Below are positions 24,458 to 32,383 of a DNA stretch of 64,000 nt, one piece after another. How positions within the stretch are numbered: position 1 is the stretch's first letter; each line of letters opens with the position of its first letter. The DNA is from Kribbella voronezhensis (lineage in GTDB: Bacteria > Actinomycetota > Actinomycetes > Propionibacteriales > Kribbellaceae), in NCBI RefSeq assembly GCF_004365175.1, contig NZ_SOCE01000001.1, forward strand, positions 3,231,403-3,295,402. Reading direction: 5' to 3'. Under the pieces are notes generated by a model, which did not search any database, was not told the origin of the DNA, and was given only the letters and a program-made list of their open reading frames with translations. Both the position numbers and the translations under genes were made by a program.

Positions 24458-24481
24458 AGGGTCTCAATGTGGGTCTCATCC
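24458..24481 (+). repeat. Tandem 12-bp repeats, candidate integrase arm sites (right)
   Basis: AGGGTCTCAATG at 24458-24469 is followed by TGGGTCTCATC at 24470-24480. They match the tandem pair near attL in sequence, spacing and orientation. They lie 93 bp inside attR. The rest of the 24299-24573 gap contains no gene that I can support. Confidence 0.6.
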
Positions 24482-24573
24482 GCGACCGTCCGGGGGCGTT
24501 CGCTGTGGTTCACGAACCCCGTCGGCAACGCTTAGGAGTTGGTCCCGATCTGAACTGAACGTCGGATTGCGGT

Positions 24574-24630
24574 CTTGGAAAGCGTGTTGGGGGCAACCCC
24601 TCACGAGTTCGAATCTCGTATCCTCCGCCA
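24574..24630 (+). repeat. attR core of the AICE
   Basis: An exact 57-bp copy of the tRNA-Ser 3' half, including the T arm and CCA, but without the 5' half, so it is not a functional tRNA. It marks the right end of the element and is the original chromosomal 3' end of the gene. Confidence 0.96.
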
Positions 24631-24637
24631 CCAACAG

Positions 24638-24664
24638 AGGGCCGGACGCTCAGCGTCCGGCCCT
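24638..24664 (+). terminator. Original chromosomal terminator of tRNA-Ser
   Basis: A perfect inverted repeat, AGGGCCGGACGCT-C-AGCGTCCGGCCCT, eight bases after attR, followed by TCC. Its core is nearly identical to the element-borne hairpin after attL. The 24665-24728 stretch after it contains nothing I can identify. Confidence 0.85.
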
Positions 24665-24728
24665 TCCTGCGCCCAGCAAACCCCGCCCCGCCGGGCTCCT
24701 ACGTTCGCCCGGCTCCCCACCCCCCCAG

Positions 24729-25013
24729 CTACGGGCTCCTCCGTCGCCGCACGCTGCCTCGCACCGAACACTCTCCCGACGCGGCGAAGTACTCAGCCCG
24801 TCTCTCTACCCGCCTGGAGTGCCAGCCCCTCGCAGCAGCACGGCCAACATCCTTGCGAAGCTCACTAAGCCGCAGCCCCAGCGCCTCTTCAGACGTCAGT
24901 CTCATCCGCATCAGTCCGGGGACGTTCATGAACGTCGAACTGGTCTGCGGCCGATGGGGAACCTCGTTGGACCATGCGTACGAACGTCGCCCGTTGGCTG
25001 TCAGCATCCGCAT
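24729..25013 (-). CDS. Small hypothetical protein (94 aa)
   Basis: The start ATG lies one base after the stop of the XRE-TPR gene, an arrangement typical of translational coupling. The N-terminal half looks like real protein (RRSYAWSNEVPHRPQTSSTF, LTSEEALGLRLSELRKD), whereas the last 35 residues are Arg-rich and less convincing. XRE-TPR regulators in actinomycetes are often followed by a small unknown gene. The function is unknown. Confidence 0.45.
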   Translation of the reverse strand: MRMLTANGRRSYAWSNEVPHRPQTSSTFMNVPGLMRMRLTSEEALGLRLSELRKDVGRAAARGWHSRRVERRAEYFAASGECSVRGSVRRRRSP

Positions 25014-25014
25014 G

Positions 25015-26175
25015 TCATAGGGCTCTCAGGGCCTCTTCGAAGTTGGTTACAAGTCCCTCACTGGGGAAGCGGTGGCGTAGCTCCTGGTCGAGCTCTCCGG
25101 CGATCATGTGCAGGTGCATCTTGCTCTGGCGGCCGTTCTTGAGGCCGCTCACGCCAAGCTCGACGGCTTGCTCAAGGTCGCCCTCTCGGCCAGCGACGAA
25201 GCCGAGAGTGATGCGGCATTCAGCGATCCGCATTGGGCTCAGCTCGTAGCCCTTTGGAGTGATGTTGTCCTTGATCACAGTGCGGGCGTACCGGGCGGCT
25301 AGCTCGTCGTCTCCGGCGATTCTGTGGACATCCATTGCGTAGTAGTCCCACTTGGCGGGGTCCACCTTGAAGTGGTTGTCTGGCCGGTCCGGATACGGAA
25401 GGCGAGTAAGCATCTCCTTGCCGCTCTCCAGCAGGGTTTGCAGGTCCGATTCGCCGAGGCGCGCTTTGGCCTTCGCCTCCTGGGCGATGAGCTGCACGTG
25501 CGCACTGCTGGTCTGGGCTACAGCTTGGCCACGTTGGGCAGCGTCGACCGCCTGGCGAAACCGACCTTGTGTCAGAGCGAACCAGGCGGTCATTTCATGG
25601 GCCCAACCGGCTATTTCGGGGTGGCCGGCCTCCAGGCCTAGCTGCATGGCTGCGGACTTGGTGGACTCCGCCGCTGTCCGCATGCCGAGGTCGTACTCAA
25701 CACACCCAGCAAGCAAGGCAAGCCATCCACCCGCTACTAGCAGGTCTGCATGGGCTTTGAGGCCGACTGGTCGACGTAGGAGACCTGCGACGTGCTGAAG
25801 CCAGCCGTGGGCCTCCTGGCGCAGCTCTAGGGCGTCGCGGTGGTTGTACTGGCAGCAGAGTTCTTCGATAGTCGCCTGGAGGCTCTCCAAGGTTGCCGCT
25901 GTGGTGTCGCTGGCCTGCATGCGTTGGATCAGCTCGGCCGTCTGCCACGGCGTCAGGTCGAGCTTCGAGACTGTGTCTCCTCGGGCTGCCGAGATCAGCT
26001 CACCTTTGGCCCGTAGCGCCTCGTCACAGGACCGAGCCAGATCCTCGGTCGGGGTCTTCCTGCCGTTCTCCAGATTCGACAAGTAGGAGCGGCTGTAGTG
26101 CGTTGCATTACTGAGGTCGGCCAAGGACCAACCCCGGTGCTCTCGGTACTCCCTCAGGCGATCTCCGAAGGTCAC
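25015..26175 (-). CDS. XRE-family regulator with C-terminal TPR-like domain (386 aa)
   Basis: An N-terminal XRE helix-turn-helix (FGDRLREYREHRGWSLADLS... YLSNLENGRKTP) is followed by about 300 residues of helical repeats (FALTQGRFRQAVDAAQRG, FVAGREGDLEQAVELGVSG). These TPR-type regulators are numerous in Streptomyces and relatives, and many pair with a small divergently or adjacently encoded protein. A GTG at 26175 matches the domain start; the open frame extends upstream to 26250 without sense. It is divergent from the 53-aa gene at 26276. Confidence 0.88.
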   Translation of the reverse strand: MTFGDRLREYREHRGWSLADLSNATHYSRSYLSNLENGRKTPTEDLARSCDEALRAKGELISAARGDTVSKLDLTPWQTAELIQRMQASDTTAATLESLQATIEELCCQYNHRDALELRQEAHGWLQHVAGLLRRPVGLKAHADLLVAGGWLALLAGCVEYDLGMRTAAESTKSAAMQLGLEAGHPEIAGWAHEMTAWFALTQGRFRQAVDAAQRGQAVAQTSSAHVQLIAQEAKAKARLGESDLQTLLESGKEMLTRLPYPDRPDNHFKVDPAKWDYYAMDVHRIAGDDELAARYARTVIKDNITPKGYELSPMRIAECRITLGFVAGREGDLEQAVELGVSGLKNGRQSKMHLHMIAGELDQELRHRFPSEGLVTNFEEALRAL

Positions 26176-26275
26176 GTGGCCCAGTGTCCCCCATGCCCTT
26201 GTATCCCTGCATCCTGAGCCAGAGGGATACGCAGGAACCAGTGATCTCACCCTCTGTTGTCGTCAAGCTGAGGAC

Positions 26276-26437
26276 ATGAACGGGACATATACGGGGCGCG
26301 ATGTGGACGGGGTGGAGTGGTCAGGAACCGACGTATGCGACGGCCTGCACCCGAAGACCGGCATGCCGTGCGTCCTCGGAGATCACAAGGGCTACCACCG
26401 CACCGCTGACGGCGCGGGATGGCAAGACGAGGACTGA
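26276..26437 (+). CDS. Small conserved-looking protein (53 aa)
   Basis: The ATG after GCTGAGGAC opens a 53-codon frame starting MNGTYTGRDVDGVEWSG and ending DGAGWQDED. It contains two Cys and three His in VCDGLHPKTGMPCVLGDHKG-like order. It is divergent to the XRE-TPR regulator with a 100-bp shared upstream region, and a strong hairpin follows it. Small acidic proteins in this position are a common partner of such regulators. The function is unknown. Confidence 0.6.
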   Translation: MNGTYTGRDVDGVEWSGTDVCDGLHPKTGMPCVLGDHKGYHRTADGAGWQDED

Positions 26438-26512
26438 CCTCACAGTCTGGCGGGGTGTGCGTGTGAAGCCCTGAGAACCGCGCACACCCTGCCTACCAAG
26501 CAGGACACCAAG

Positions 26513-26547
26513 ACCGGGCGAGGCGTTGGATATCCGCCTCGCCCGGT
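26513..26547 (+). terminator. Strong rho-independent-type hairpin
   Basis: ACCGGGCGAGGCG and its reverse complement CGCCTCGCCCGGT are separated by a nine-base loop, followed by CCTCC. A weaker hairpin (GGGTGTGCG/CGCACACCC) lies at 26453-26489. Both lie behind the 53-aa gene. Confidence 0.75.
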
Positions 26548-27130
26548 CCTCCCGGTCCCGTCGCGCAGACGAATCCAGAGAAGTCGTTGCGGCCAGTGCA
26601 ATGGCCTCCACGTCCACAGCGGACACCGGAGCAACGGGACGAGACGTAGCTCAGGTGCCCGTTTCTCTACGCTGAATCGGTACGGCTGATGTGTGCTCTC
26701 GGCAACCTTCTTGAGGTACCTGCCCAGAAGGCGCAGGCGGGTCGTCTCTATCGGCTGGGGAAAACCCAACCCCGAAACGCTCCGGACGCCAACCCGAGGG
26801 CGCGCGGTCGAACTCGCGGTTGGCGAACACCTCGGCGAGCGGCTTTCCGTATCGAGGTCGGCAGATGTCTAGGTAATGAGGACGATTTGAACGGCCTCCA
26901 CCTGCTGGGTGATGCCACGATTGCGGATCGCTGGGTCGCCAGCCTGTCGGTGCGCTGGCCTGCGCACCGCGTGGTTGGCTGTCTGCGTCAACCCTGACAT
27001 GGCTAAGGAAGCCGAGGAGAACCGGTCCGCGATTCCTTGGGAGTCGTGTCGAATTCGGGAGCGGTCGTTCGACGCCTAGGCAGATGGCGCCCACAGGTGG
27101 CCAGTTGGCTGGAGACCACAGGAGGTCGAA
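26548..27130. other. Gene-poor stretch with no supported gene
   Basis: About 580 bp between the hairpin and the dihydrofolate-reductase-like gene. Open frames exist on both strands, but none has a coherent composition, a ribosome binding site and a recognisable domain together. Short parts on the minus strand (for example RYGKPLAEVFANREFDR around 26820-26870) look protein-like and may be a decayed gene. AGGAGG at the right end belongs to the next gene. Confidence 0.5.
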
Positions 27131-27682
27131 GTGTCTATATCCATCCTCGACATGTCGATGTCGCTCGACGGGTACATCGCTGATCCCGACGACTTCCTCG
27201 GCGGGGAGAACGGTGAGTTGCTCCACGACTGGTTCGCTGCCGGCGGGCCTGCTGGACAGTTCGAAGCCGAGTGGAACGCCGCCGGCGCCATCCTCGCAGG
27301 GCGGCGGACCGCCGAGCTCATGGATCACTGGGGCGGTGACCACAACGGCGCCCCGATCTTCGTACCCAGTCATCGGCCGCCCGGCCCGGCCGCCCGGTGG
27401 AACTACCCGTTGGTGACCTACGTGACCGACGGAATCGAAAGCGCCATGGCACAGGCGAAGGCCGCCGCCGGGGACCGGGACGTCCAGGTGCGCGGCGGCT
27501 ACGTCGCGCAGCGTGCAATCGAGGCAGGGGTGCTCGACGAGGTGCAGATCCATCACATCCCGGTACTACTCGGTGCCGGCCGCCGACTCTTCGACCTGCT
27601 GCCCTCGCTCGTCACCCTGGACATCATTCGCGTCATCGACACCCCCCAGGCCACCCACATCCGCTACCGCGTCCGCCGCTGA
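27131..27682 (+). CDS. Dihydrofolate reductase / RibD C-terminal family protein (183 aa)
   Basis: A reductase of the DHFR-RibD fold. It has the N-terminal signature ILDMSMSLDGYIADPDD, GAILAGRRTAELM in the cofactor region, VTDGIESAMAQAKAAAGDRDVQVRGG for the second NADPH segment, and IHHIPVLLGAGRRLFD at the C-terminus. A GTG start follows AGGAGG at ideal spacing. Such stand-alone proteins are common in actinobacteria and are usually not DHFR or RibD themselves. The substrate is unknown. Confidence 0.88.
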   Translation: MSISILDMSMSLDGYIADPDDFLGGENGELLHDWFAAGGPAGQFEAEWNAAGAILAGRRTAELMDHWGGDHNGAPIFVPSHRPPGPAARWNYPLVTYVTDGIESAMAQAKAAAGDRDVQVRGGYVAQRAIEAGVLDEVQIHHIPVLLGAGRRLFDLLPSLVTLDIIRVIDTPQATHIRYRVRR

Positions 27683-27863
27683 CCGGCATGACCCTGGCGC
27701 CCTAGAGTCGACTGAAGCGGTGTACCGAGAGGAACGACAAGCCGGGGTGGCAGCACGTCGCCGAAACCTTCCCGGACGGGCCCTCAGATCTGGGAGCCGC
27801 CCCGGAGTTGATAGTCACAACAAGCCACTCAGGCAGGCGAGTAGCGGCCGCGGCCTTGGGGGA

Positions 27864-28637
27864 TCAAGCCGAGTGGGCTAGGCGACTGACGAGGGAGCGG
27901 GCTTCGTCGAATCCTGCCGCCGGCGAATCGGCGCCGACCGCGGAGAGGACCGTGTCCAAGGTACGACGGTCGTGGGCGTACATCCCCGATTTCGTCTCCG
28001 GGCTGCCCGCCAGTAGACCGGCGACGCCGGCGGCGACCGGCTCGTTGTCGAGCAAGAGCGCGGCATGGGCCAGATGCACCAGGTCGACGTGCTGCTGCTC
28101 CAGGTCCCCGATCTCGGTGCGGATTCCCAGCGCGCCAAGAAGGAAGGGAACAGCATCAGCCGTCCGGCCGAGGGCGAGGAGGGATACACCCATCCCGCTG
28201 AGGCCATTCCCGGTCAGGTTCACGATGCCAACACTCGGCGCCAGCCCCAGCACGCGGAGAAACTCGGAATGTGCCGCTGCAGGCTCGCCTTCGCCGAGGA
28301 GGAGAAATCCAAACTCTTGCCGCGTATAGGCCTCTAGCGAGGTGTCCCCGGCAGCGAGCGCCATACTGAGGGCTGTCTCGAGGTGAGGCCGCGCAGCCTC
28401 CAGATTGTTCTCCTTGAGGCTGACGATACCGAGGAATGCGTGGGCTTTCCTCACCAACTCCAGCAGCCCCGCCGCGGTAGCCGCCGCTAACACTTCCCCA
28501 AAGAGCCGACGGGCGGGAACGACTTCATGTCGCATCTCATGCTGGCGACCCCGCCGAAACAACTCGTCGACGTACTGCCGCCCTGCAATGTCCGGGCCCG
28601 GTTCAACCTGATCCGTCACCCGACGATTGTCACCCAT
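27864..28637 (-). CDS. TPR-repeat protein (257 aa)
   Basis: A helical-repeat protein with tetratricopeptide-like units (AHAFLGIVSLKENNLEAARPHLETAL; FGFLLLGEGEPAAAHSEFLRVL; GMGVSLLALGRTADAVPFLLGALG). There is no DNA-binding or catalytic domain and no signal peptide. An alternative GTG start at 28619 is equally possible. TPR proteins mediate protein-protein contacts, and the partner is unknown. Confidence 0.75.
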   Translation of the reverse strand: MGDNRRVTDQVEPGPDIAGRQYVDELFRRGRQHEMRHEVVPARRLFGEVLAAATAAGLLELVRKAHAFLGIVSLKENNLEAARPHLETALSMALAAGDTSLEAYTRQEFGFLLLGEGEPAAAHSEFLRVLGLAPSVGIVNLTGNGLSGMGVSLLALGRTADAVPFLLGALGIRTEIGDLEQQHVDLVHLAHAALLLDNEPVAAGVAGLLAGSPETKSGMYAHDRRTLDTVLSAVGADSPAAGFDEARSLVSRLAHSA

Positions 28638-28766
28638 CGAGCTGAAGCCGACCTGATGCCCGAACCACTGCCCGCCACCCAGCCGGCTAACAGGCTAGTA
28701 CTGGCGCCGGGGTCGGAAACTCCGACAGAGGACCGCGTACGTCGAGCCGGTGGGAAGTCGCCGGTT

Positions 28767-29459
28767 TCAGTTGTCTCGGCCCTGCCAGGTGGTTACGCAG
28801 GCTTCGTTTCCCTCCCGGTCGGCGAGCACCCAGAAGGCGGGGGCGCGCGTCGCGGACACAAGACGGCCCCCAGCTGCCAGGGCGGCTTCGACGCGCGGCG
28901 CGGCCTCGTCATGGGGAACACTGATGTCGAAGTGGATGCGATTGCGCTGCGGGCGCGGCGAATCCATCTGCTGGAACCAGATGGCCGGGCTCTGCCCGAC
29001 CGGGTCGACAAGCGGATCCGCCGGTCCGTCGGCACCCGACTCAGCGGTGTAGCCCATCACCGCCTTCCAGAACGGCCGAATCCCGGCAATGTCCAGTGCA
29101 TCGATCGCGATCTCCACAATCTGAACGGATCGCGGTGCCCCCGTTCCGATTTCGGGCTCGGCCCGCAACCCAGCGCTGTCCGCGGAAGCAGAGATCAGAA
29201 GCGCCAGTTCGACATCCCGCGTGGTCACCGCCGCGCGCTCCAGCGACTGCAGAGTGAAGACGACTCGATCGGGGCGGGCATCGACGCTCAGGTGCCGATC
29301 GGCGTCGTCGCCGCAAACCGCGACAGCGTCCGCTGCAAAGCCGATCGCTCGAGCCAACGATCCGACCGGGACCGACGTGCGCAAGGAGCCCAGCAAGAAG
29401 CGCCACCCGAATTCCTGGACCGCCTCAGATGCTTCCTGCCGACCCAATGTCCGTTCCAT
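28767..29459 (-). CDS. PCD-like + VOC (glyoxalase-like) two-domain protein (230 aa)
   Basis: The first 95 residues resemble a pterin-carbinolamine-dehydratase (PCD) fold: ASEAVQEFGWRFL..., LARAIGFAADAVAVC, HLSVDARPDRVVFTLQS, VTTRDVELALLIS. The catalytic HH..H motif of true PCD enzymes is missing. Residues 110-230 are a VOC/glyoxalase-like domain (VQIVEIAIDALDIAGIRPFW, QQMDSPRPQRNRIHFDISVP, AGGRLVS, WVLADREGNEACV). A second copy of this architecture is at 33013-33642. The function is unknown. Confidence 0.8.
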   Translation of the reverse strand: MERTLGRQEASEAVQEFGWRFLLGSLRTSVPVGSLARAIGFAADAVAVCGDDADRHLSVDARPDRVVFTLQSLERAAVTTRDVELALLISASADSAGLRAEPEIGTGAPRSVQIVEIAIDALDIAGIRPFWKAVMGYTAESGADGPADPLVDPVGQSPAIWFQQMDSPRPQRNRIHFDISVPHDEAAPRVEAALAAGGRLVSATRAPAFWVLADREGNEACVTTWQGRDN

Positions 29460-29496
29460 GACAGCATCCTCGCAGCCGCGCCTCCTCAGACACCTA

Positions 29497-29536
29497 GTAC
29501 TACGTGGCGCCGGTGGCCGTGGTCTTATTCCGCGAC
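29497..29536. repeat. Short dispersed repeat, copy A (40 bp)
   Basis: GTACTACGTGGCGCCGGTGG and the following 20 bases match 42171-42209 at about 35 of 40 positions with one gap. Both copies overlap the 3' end of a leftward gene. Confidence 0.5.
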
Positions 29537-30523
29537 GGTTACCGAGAAGTGCTGGCGGTAGCGTTCTGGAGTGGTTGCGAGGTGGCGGGTGAAGAGGCGG
29601 TGGAGGGTTTCGCCGTGTTTGTAGCCGACTGTTCTGGCGATGGCGGTGACGGTCAGGGCGGTTGTTTCCAGGAGACGGCGGGCTGCTTCTACGCGCAGGC
29701 TTTCCACGAAGGCGGCCGGGGTACTGCCGGTCTCGGCGCGGAAGGCGCGGGCGAAATTACGTTCGCTCATTCCTGCCCGCCGCGCCAACGCGGCCACGCT
29801 GAGGTCTTGGGCGAGATGGTCGGGTAGCCAGTTCTGTACTGCCCGGATGGCTGGGGTTCGTGCGGTCTGCACTCGCAGCTGAGCGCTGAACTGGGTCTGG
29901 CCGCCGGGCCTGCGGGTGAAGACGACGAACCCACGGGCGATCAACTGCGCCAGCTCCGGGCCGTGATCGTCCTCGACCAAGGCCAACGCCAGATCGATGC
30001 TCGCCGTGACTCCCGCCGAGGTCCAGCGGTTGCGGTCGCGGACGTAGATCCGGTCCGGCTCGACGCGCACGAGCGGGTAGCGCTCGACGAGTTGCTCAGT
30101 CGCTCCCCAGTGCGTCGTCGCGCGGTACCCGTCGAGCAGTCCTGCCGCGGCCAGCAGGAGGGAGCCGGCGCAGACCGCGGTCACCCGGCGCGAACGCCGG
30201 GCGAGCGCCGGAAGCTCCGGCACCACCTCGGCCGAGGCGGCCGGATCGTAGACGCCGAATCCTCCGATCACGATCATCGTGTCGATGTCCTCGTCGCCGT
30301 TGGCCAAGTCCTGCAGGGTGTGCTCGACGGGAATCGTCAGGCCGCCGTTGACGGTGACCGTCCCTGCCCTCGGCGAGGCCAGTACGACGCGGTAGACCGG
30401 TGTTCCTATGGCGATGTTCGCCGCATCGAAGATGTCCATCGGCCCGGCCAGTTCGATCAGCTGGATGCCGTCGTACACGACGAGCACAACGGTGCGGAGT
30501 GGGACCACGGCTCTATCGTCCAC
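29525..30523 (-). CDS. GlxA-family AraC-type regulator with DJ-1/PfpI-like domain (332 aa)
   Basis: The N-terminal half is a DJ-1/PfpI class I glutamine-amidotransferase-like sensor (VVLVVYDGIQLIELAGPMDIF; VTAVCAGSLLLAAAGLLDG with the nucleophile-elbow Cys). The C-terminal half is an AraC helix-turn-helix pair (LSVAALARRAGMSERNFARAF; LTVTAIARTVGYKHGETLHR). Members of this family regulate, among others, amine and osmolyte catabolism. It lies 30 bp after the hydrolase gene on the same strand, so it may share its transcript. Confidence 0.92.
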   Translation of the reverse strand: MDDRAVVPLRTVVLVVYDGIQLIELAGPMDIFDAANIAIGTPVYRVVLASPRAGTVTVNGGLTIPVEHTLQDLANGDEDIDTMIVIGGFGVYDPAASAEVVPELPALARRSRRVTAVCAGSLLLAAAGLLDGYRATTHWGATEQLVERYPLVRVEPDRIYVRDRNRWTSAGVTASIDLALALVEDDHGPELAQLIARGFVVFTRRPGGQTQFSAQLRVQTARTPAIRAVQNWLPDHLAQDLSVAALARRAGMSERNFARAFRAETGSTPAAFVESLRVEAARRLLETTALTVTAIARTVGYKHGETLHRLFTRHLATTPERYRQHFSVTVAE

Positions 30524-30553
30524 CCTGTCGATGCGTCCGGGCCGCAGAGGCGA

Positions 30554-31423
30554 TCACTCGACCCGTCGGGCGGGATCGTCGGCGTGCTGGCGCACGAACC
30601 CGATGATCAGTTCGGCGACTCGATCGGCGTACTCCGCCTGTGCGTAGTGCCCGCCTCCCTCGACGACGGCCACCTGGCCGATGCCGGCGGGTGCGGCGGC
30701 GACGATCGCTTCGCCTTCGGCCCGCGGGTCGACGAAGTCCGGGTCCTCGGAGCCCATGATCACCAGGAGGGGACGCTTCAGTTCGGGCAGCTTGGCTTCC
30801 GCGTCGGCCGGAGTGGTCTTGCCAGTCTTCATGAACTCTTCCCAGCGGCCCGGCTGTCGCAGGGTCTCCATCAAGCCGTCGGTGTACTGGCGGTAGTCGT
30901 CGGGCTTGTGGGGGTAGGCGACGTCGAGATACGAGCGCCACATCTTCGGCGACTTCAGCAGCTGCGTCCCGACCAACCGGGCGAAGCCTCGGCGATACCG
31001 CCGTACGGCGAACAGCGCGCCGAAGTTCAGCTTCGCGACGCGGGTGAAGGGGTTGATCTCGACGATCGCGGTCACCAGTTCCGGAGCCAGAGCCGCGGCG
31101 ATGGTGGCGGCGCCGCCGGACAGCGACTGGCCGACGATCACCGCGGGGCCGCCGAAGTACCGGATGACGCCGAGCAGGTCGTTGGCGACATCCGTGCGAC
31201 TGATGGCGGCCTTTCCGGTCACCGAAGGCCAGTTCAGGCTGGACTCGCCGTGACCGCGCATGTCCACGTTCACCACCCGGAATCCCGCGTCGGCCAGCAG
31301 TGGCGCCAGGTGCCGATAGTCCTGCCGCCGAACGCCCATTCCGTGCGAGAGCACCACCAGCGGCCCGTCGCCGATCACGTCGTACGCGATGCGCCCGCCG
31401 TCGAGAGTCACGAACTCGGTCAT
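30554..31423 (-). CDS. Alpha/beta-hydrolase (289 aa)
   Basis: The fold is clear from VVLSHGMGVRRQDY (oxyanion region), VNVDMRGHGESS, the nucleophile elbow GQSLSGGAA, MGSEDPDFVDP for the acid and VEGGGHYAQAE for the catalytic His. The start MTEFVTLDGG at 31423 follows AGGAAGG. It lies upstream of the GlxA-type regulator on the same strand. The substrate is unknown. Confidence 0.88.
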   Translation of the reverse strand: MTEFVTLDGGRIAYDVIGDGPLVVLSHGMGVRRQDYRHLAPLLADAGFRVVNVDMRGHGESSLNWPSVTGKAAISRTDVANDLLGVIRYFGGPAVIVGQSLSGGAATIAAALAPELVTAIVEINPFTRVAKLNFGALFAVRRYRRGFARLVGTQLLKSPKMWRSYLDVAYPHKPDDYRQYTDGLMETLRQPGRWEEFMKTGKTTPADAEAKLPELKRPLLVIMGSEDPDFVDPRAEGEAIVAAAPAGIGQVAVVEGGGHYAQAEYADRVAELIIGFVRQHADDPARRVE

Positions 31424-31541
31424 TCGCCACACCTTCCTCACTGTTCGCAGCAAGTCGCGAAGCCCGCGACCAGGACGATTGAATGCGTCAGCCGCGCGTC
31501 AGTACGGCGTTCGGGCAGGAACGGTCAGACGCGTGGCTGTC

Positions 31542-32232
31542 TCAGTCAGAAGCTGACTCGTTCGGCAGAGGGATCCAACGGCCGGCGGTCTTGCTCGCCC
31601 CGCTGGCAACCACGGGAGACAGCAGCCAGACGAACGGGATGTTGCTGAACCACCAGGTCAGTACGGCGGTGAGCGCCCAGAACAAGCCGAAAACCACGAG
31701 CATGATCGCCTTGATCGTCAACTGCCTCCCGTCCGCGCCGGGCTCCAGTACGCCGCTGCGCACCACCACGAACAACAGGGCGGCCTGACAAAGGAGCAGC
31801 AAGGCCTCGACCCCGGCGAAGAGGCAGATGGTCAAGGGATTGTCGGCGAGGTCCCCGACGAGTGACTCTCCGACGAGCGCGGTCGGATACGGCAGCAGAA
31901 CCACGAGAATCAGCAGCGGGATGTGCAGGAACATCATCGCCGGAGTGACCCGCTCGAGCTGATCGAAGACGGCATGATGCTGGCGCCACGCCGCCCACAG
32001 CATCAAGAACGCGACGACGAACGCCACGAACGAGCCGACGTTGTCCCCGAGAAACCGCCACAATTCGGAGGCCATCGCCATTCGGTCCTCCCCGCCGCCG
32101 GCCGCGCTCCGGCTTGGGGATCTCGATGACGAGCAGCGTCATGGCGATCGCGAACACCGCGTCGGTGAACATCCCCACGCGCTCAGAGGTCAGCCCGGGC
32201 GCGACTGCACGTCGTACGGCGGTGGTTGTCAC
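31542..32232 (-). pseudogene. TMEM175 (DUF1211)-family potassium channel, frameshifted
   Basis: Bacterial TMEM175 proteins are K+-selective channels with six helices. The N-terminal signature is here as RVGMFTDAVFAIAMTLLVIEIP, starting from a GTG at 32232 after AGGAG. The remaining helices (GSFVAFVVAFLMLWAAW; MFLHIPLLILVVLLP; ALLLLCQAALLFVVV; AIMLVVFGLFWALTAVLTWW) are in another frame, readable from 32081 to 31542. The frames join in a G-rich tract at about 32085-32110. It is a pseudogene unless the shift is a sequencing error. Confidence 0.75.
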
Positions 32233-32306
32233 AATTTCTCCTGACGGGCGGCGGGTCTGAGCGAGTTCGTACTGCGGGTCGCCGGCCGGCCGGGTTGGTC
32301 AGGCTT

Positions 32307-32367
32307 AGACGGAACGACTCCGTATCGACTAAAGCACGGAACAAGTCGAGACGCAACCGTTCCGTCT
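32307..32367 (+). promoter_or_regulatory. tetR promoter region with ACGGAAC half-sites
   Basis: AGACGGAACG at 32307-32316 and its reverse complement CGTTCCGTCT at 32358-32367 flank a third copy, ACGGAAC, at 32336-32342. A -10-like TAGGGT lies at 32373-32378, six bases before the ATG at 32384, so the message would be leaderless. The arrangement fits autoregulation by the downstream TetR protein and control of the divergent TMEM175 gene. Confidence 0.6.
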
Positions 32368-32383
32368 CGTGCTAGGGTCGGGC

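Larger units (their letters stand above)
10714..24630. mobile_element. Actinomycete integrative and conjugative element (AICE), about 13.9 kb
   Basis: The element is bounded by 57-bp identical direct repeats and inserted at the 3' end of tRNA-Ser(GGA). It has the AICE module order: integrase and excisionase next to the tRNA, a replication module of DUF3631 ATPase plus prim-pol protein, an FtsK/TraB transfer ATPase, small Spd-type and DUF6284-like proteins, divergent regulators, and cargo at the far end. AICEs excise, replicate by rolling-circle-like or related plasmid replication, and move double-stranded DNA between mycelia through TraB. All core genes look intact, so the element may be mobile. 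Confidence 0.93.

Noticed and set aside
24574-24630. A second tRNA-Ser gene
   Set aside because: Only the 3' half is present, without the 5' acceptor strand and D arm; it is the attR copy.
24321-25142. Plus-strand open frame across attR
   Set aside because: It crosses the tRNA fragment and a terminator hairpin and has no protein-like composition.
26651-27556. A 301-codon minus-strand open frame
   Set aside because: Most of it is antisense to the DHFR-like gene; only short segments in 26650-26900 look protein-like, too little to call a gene.
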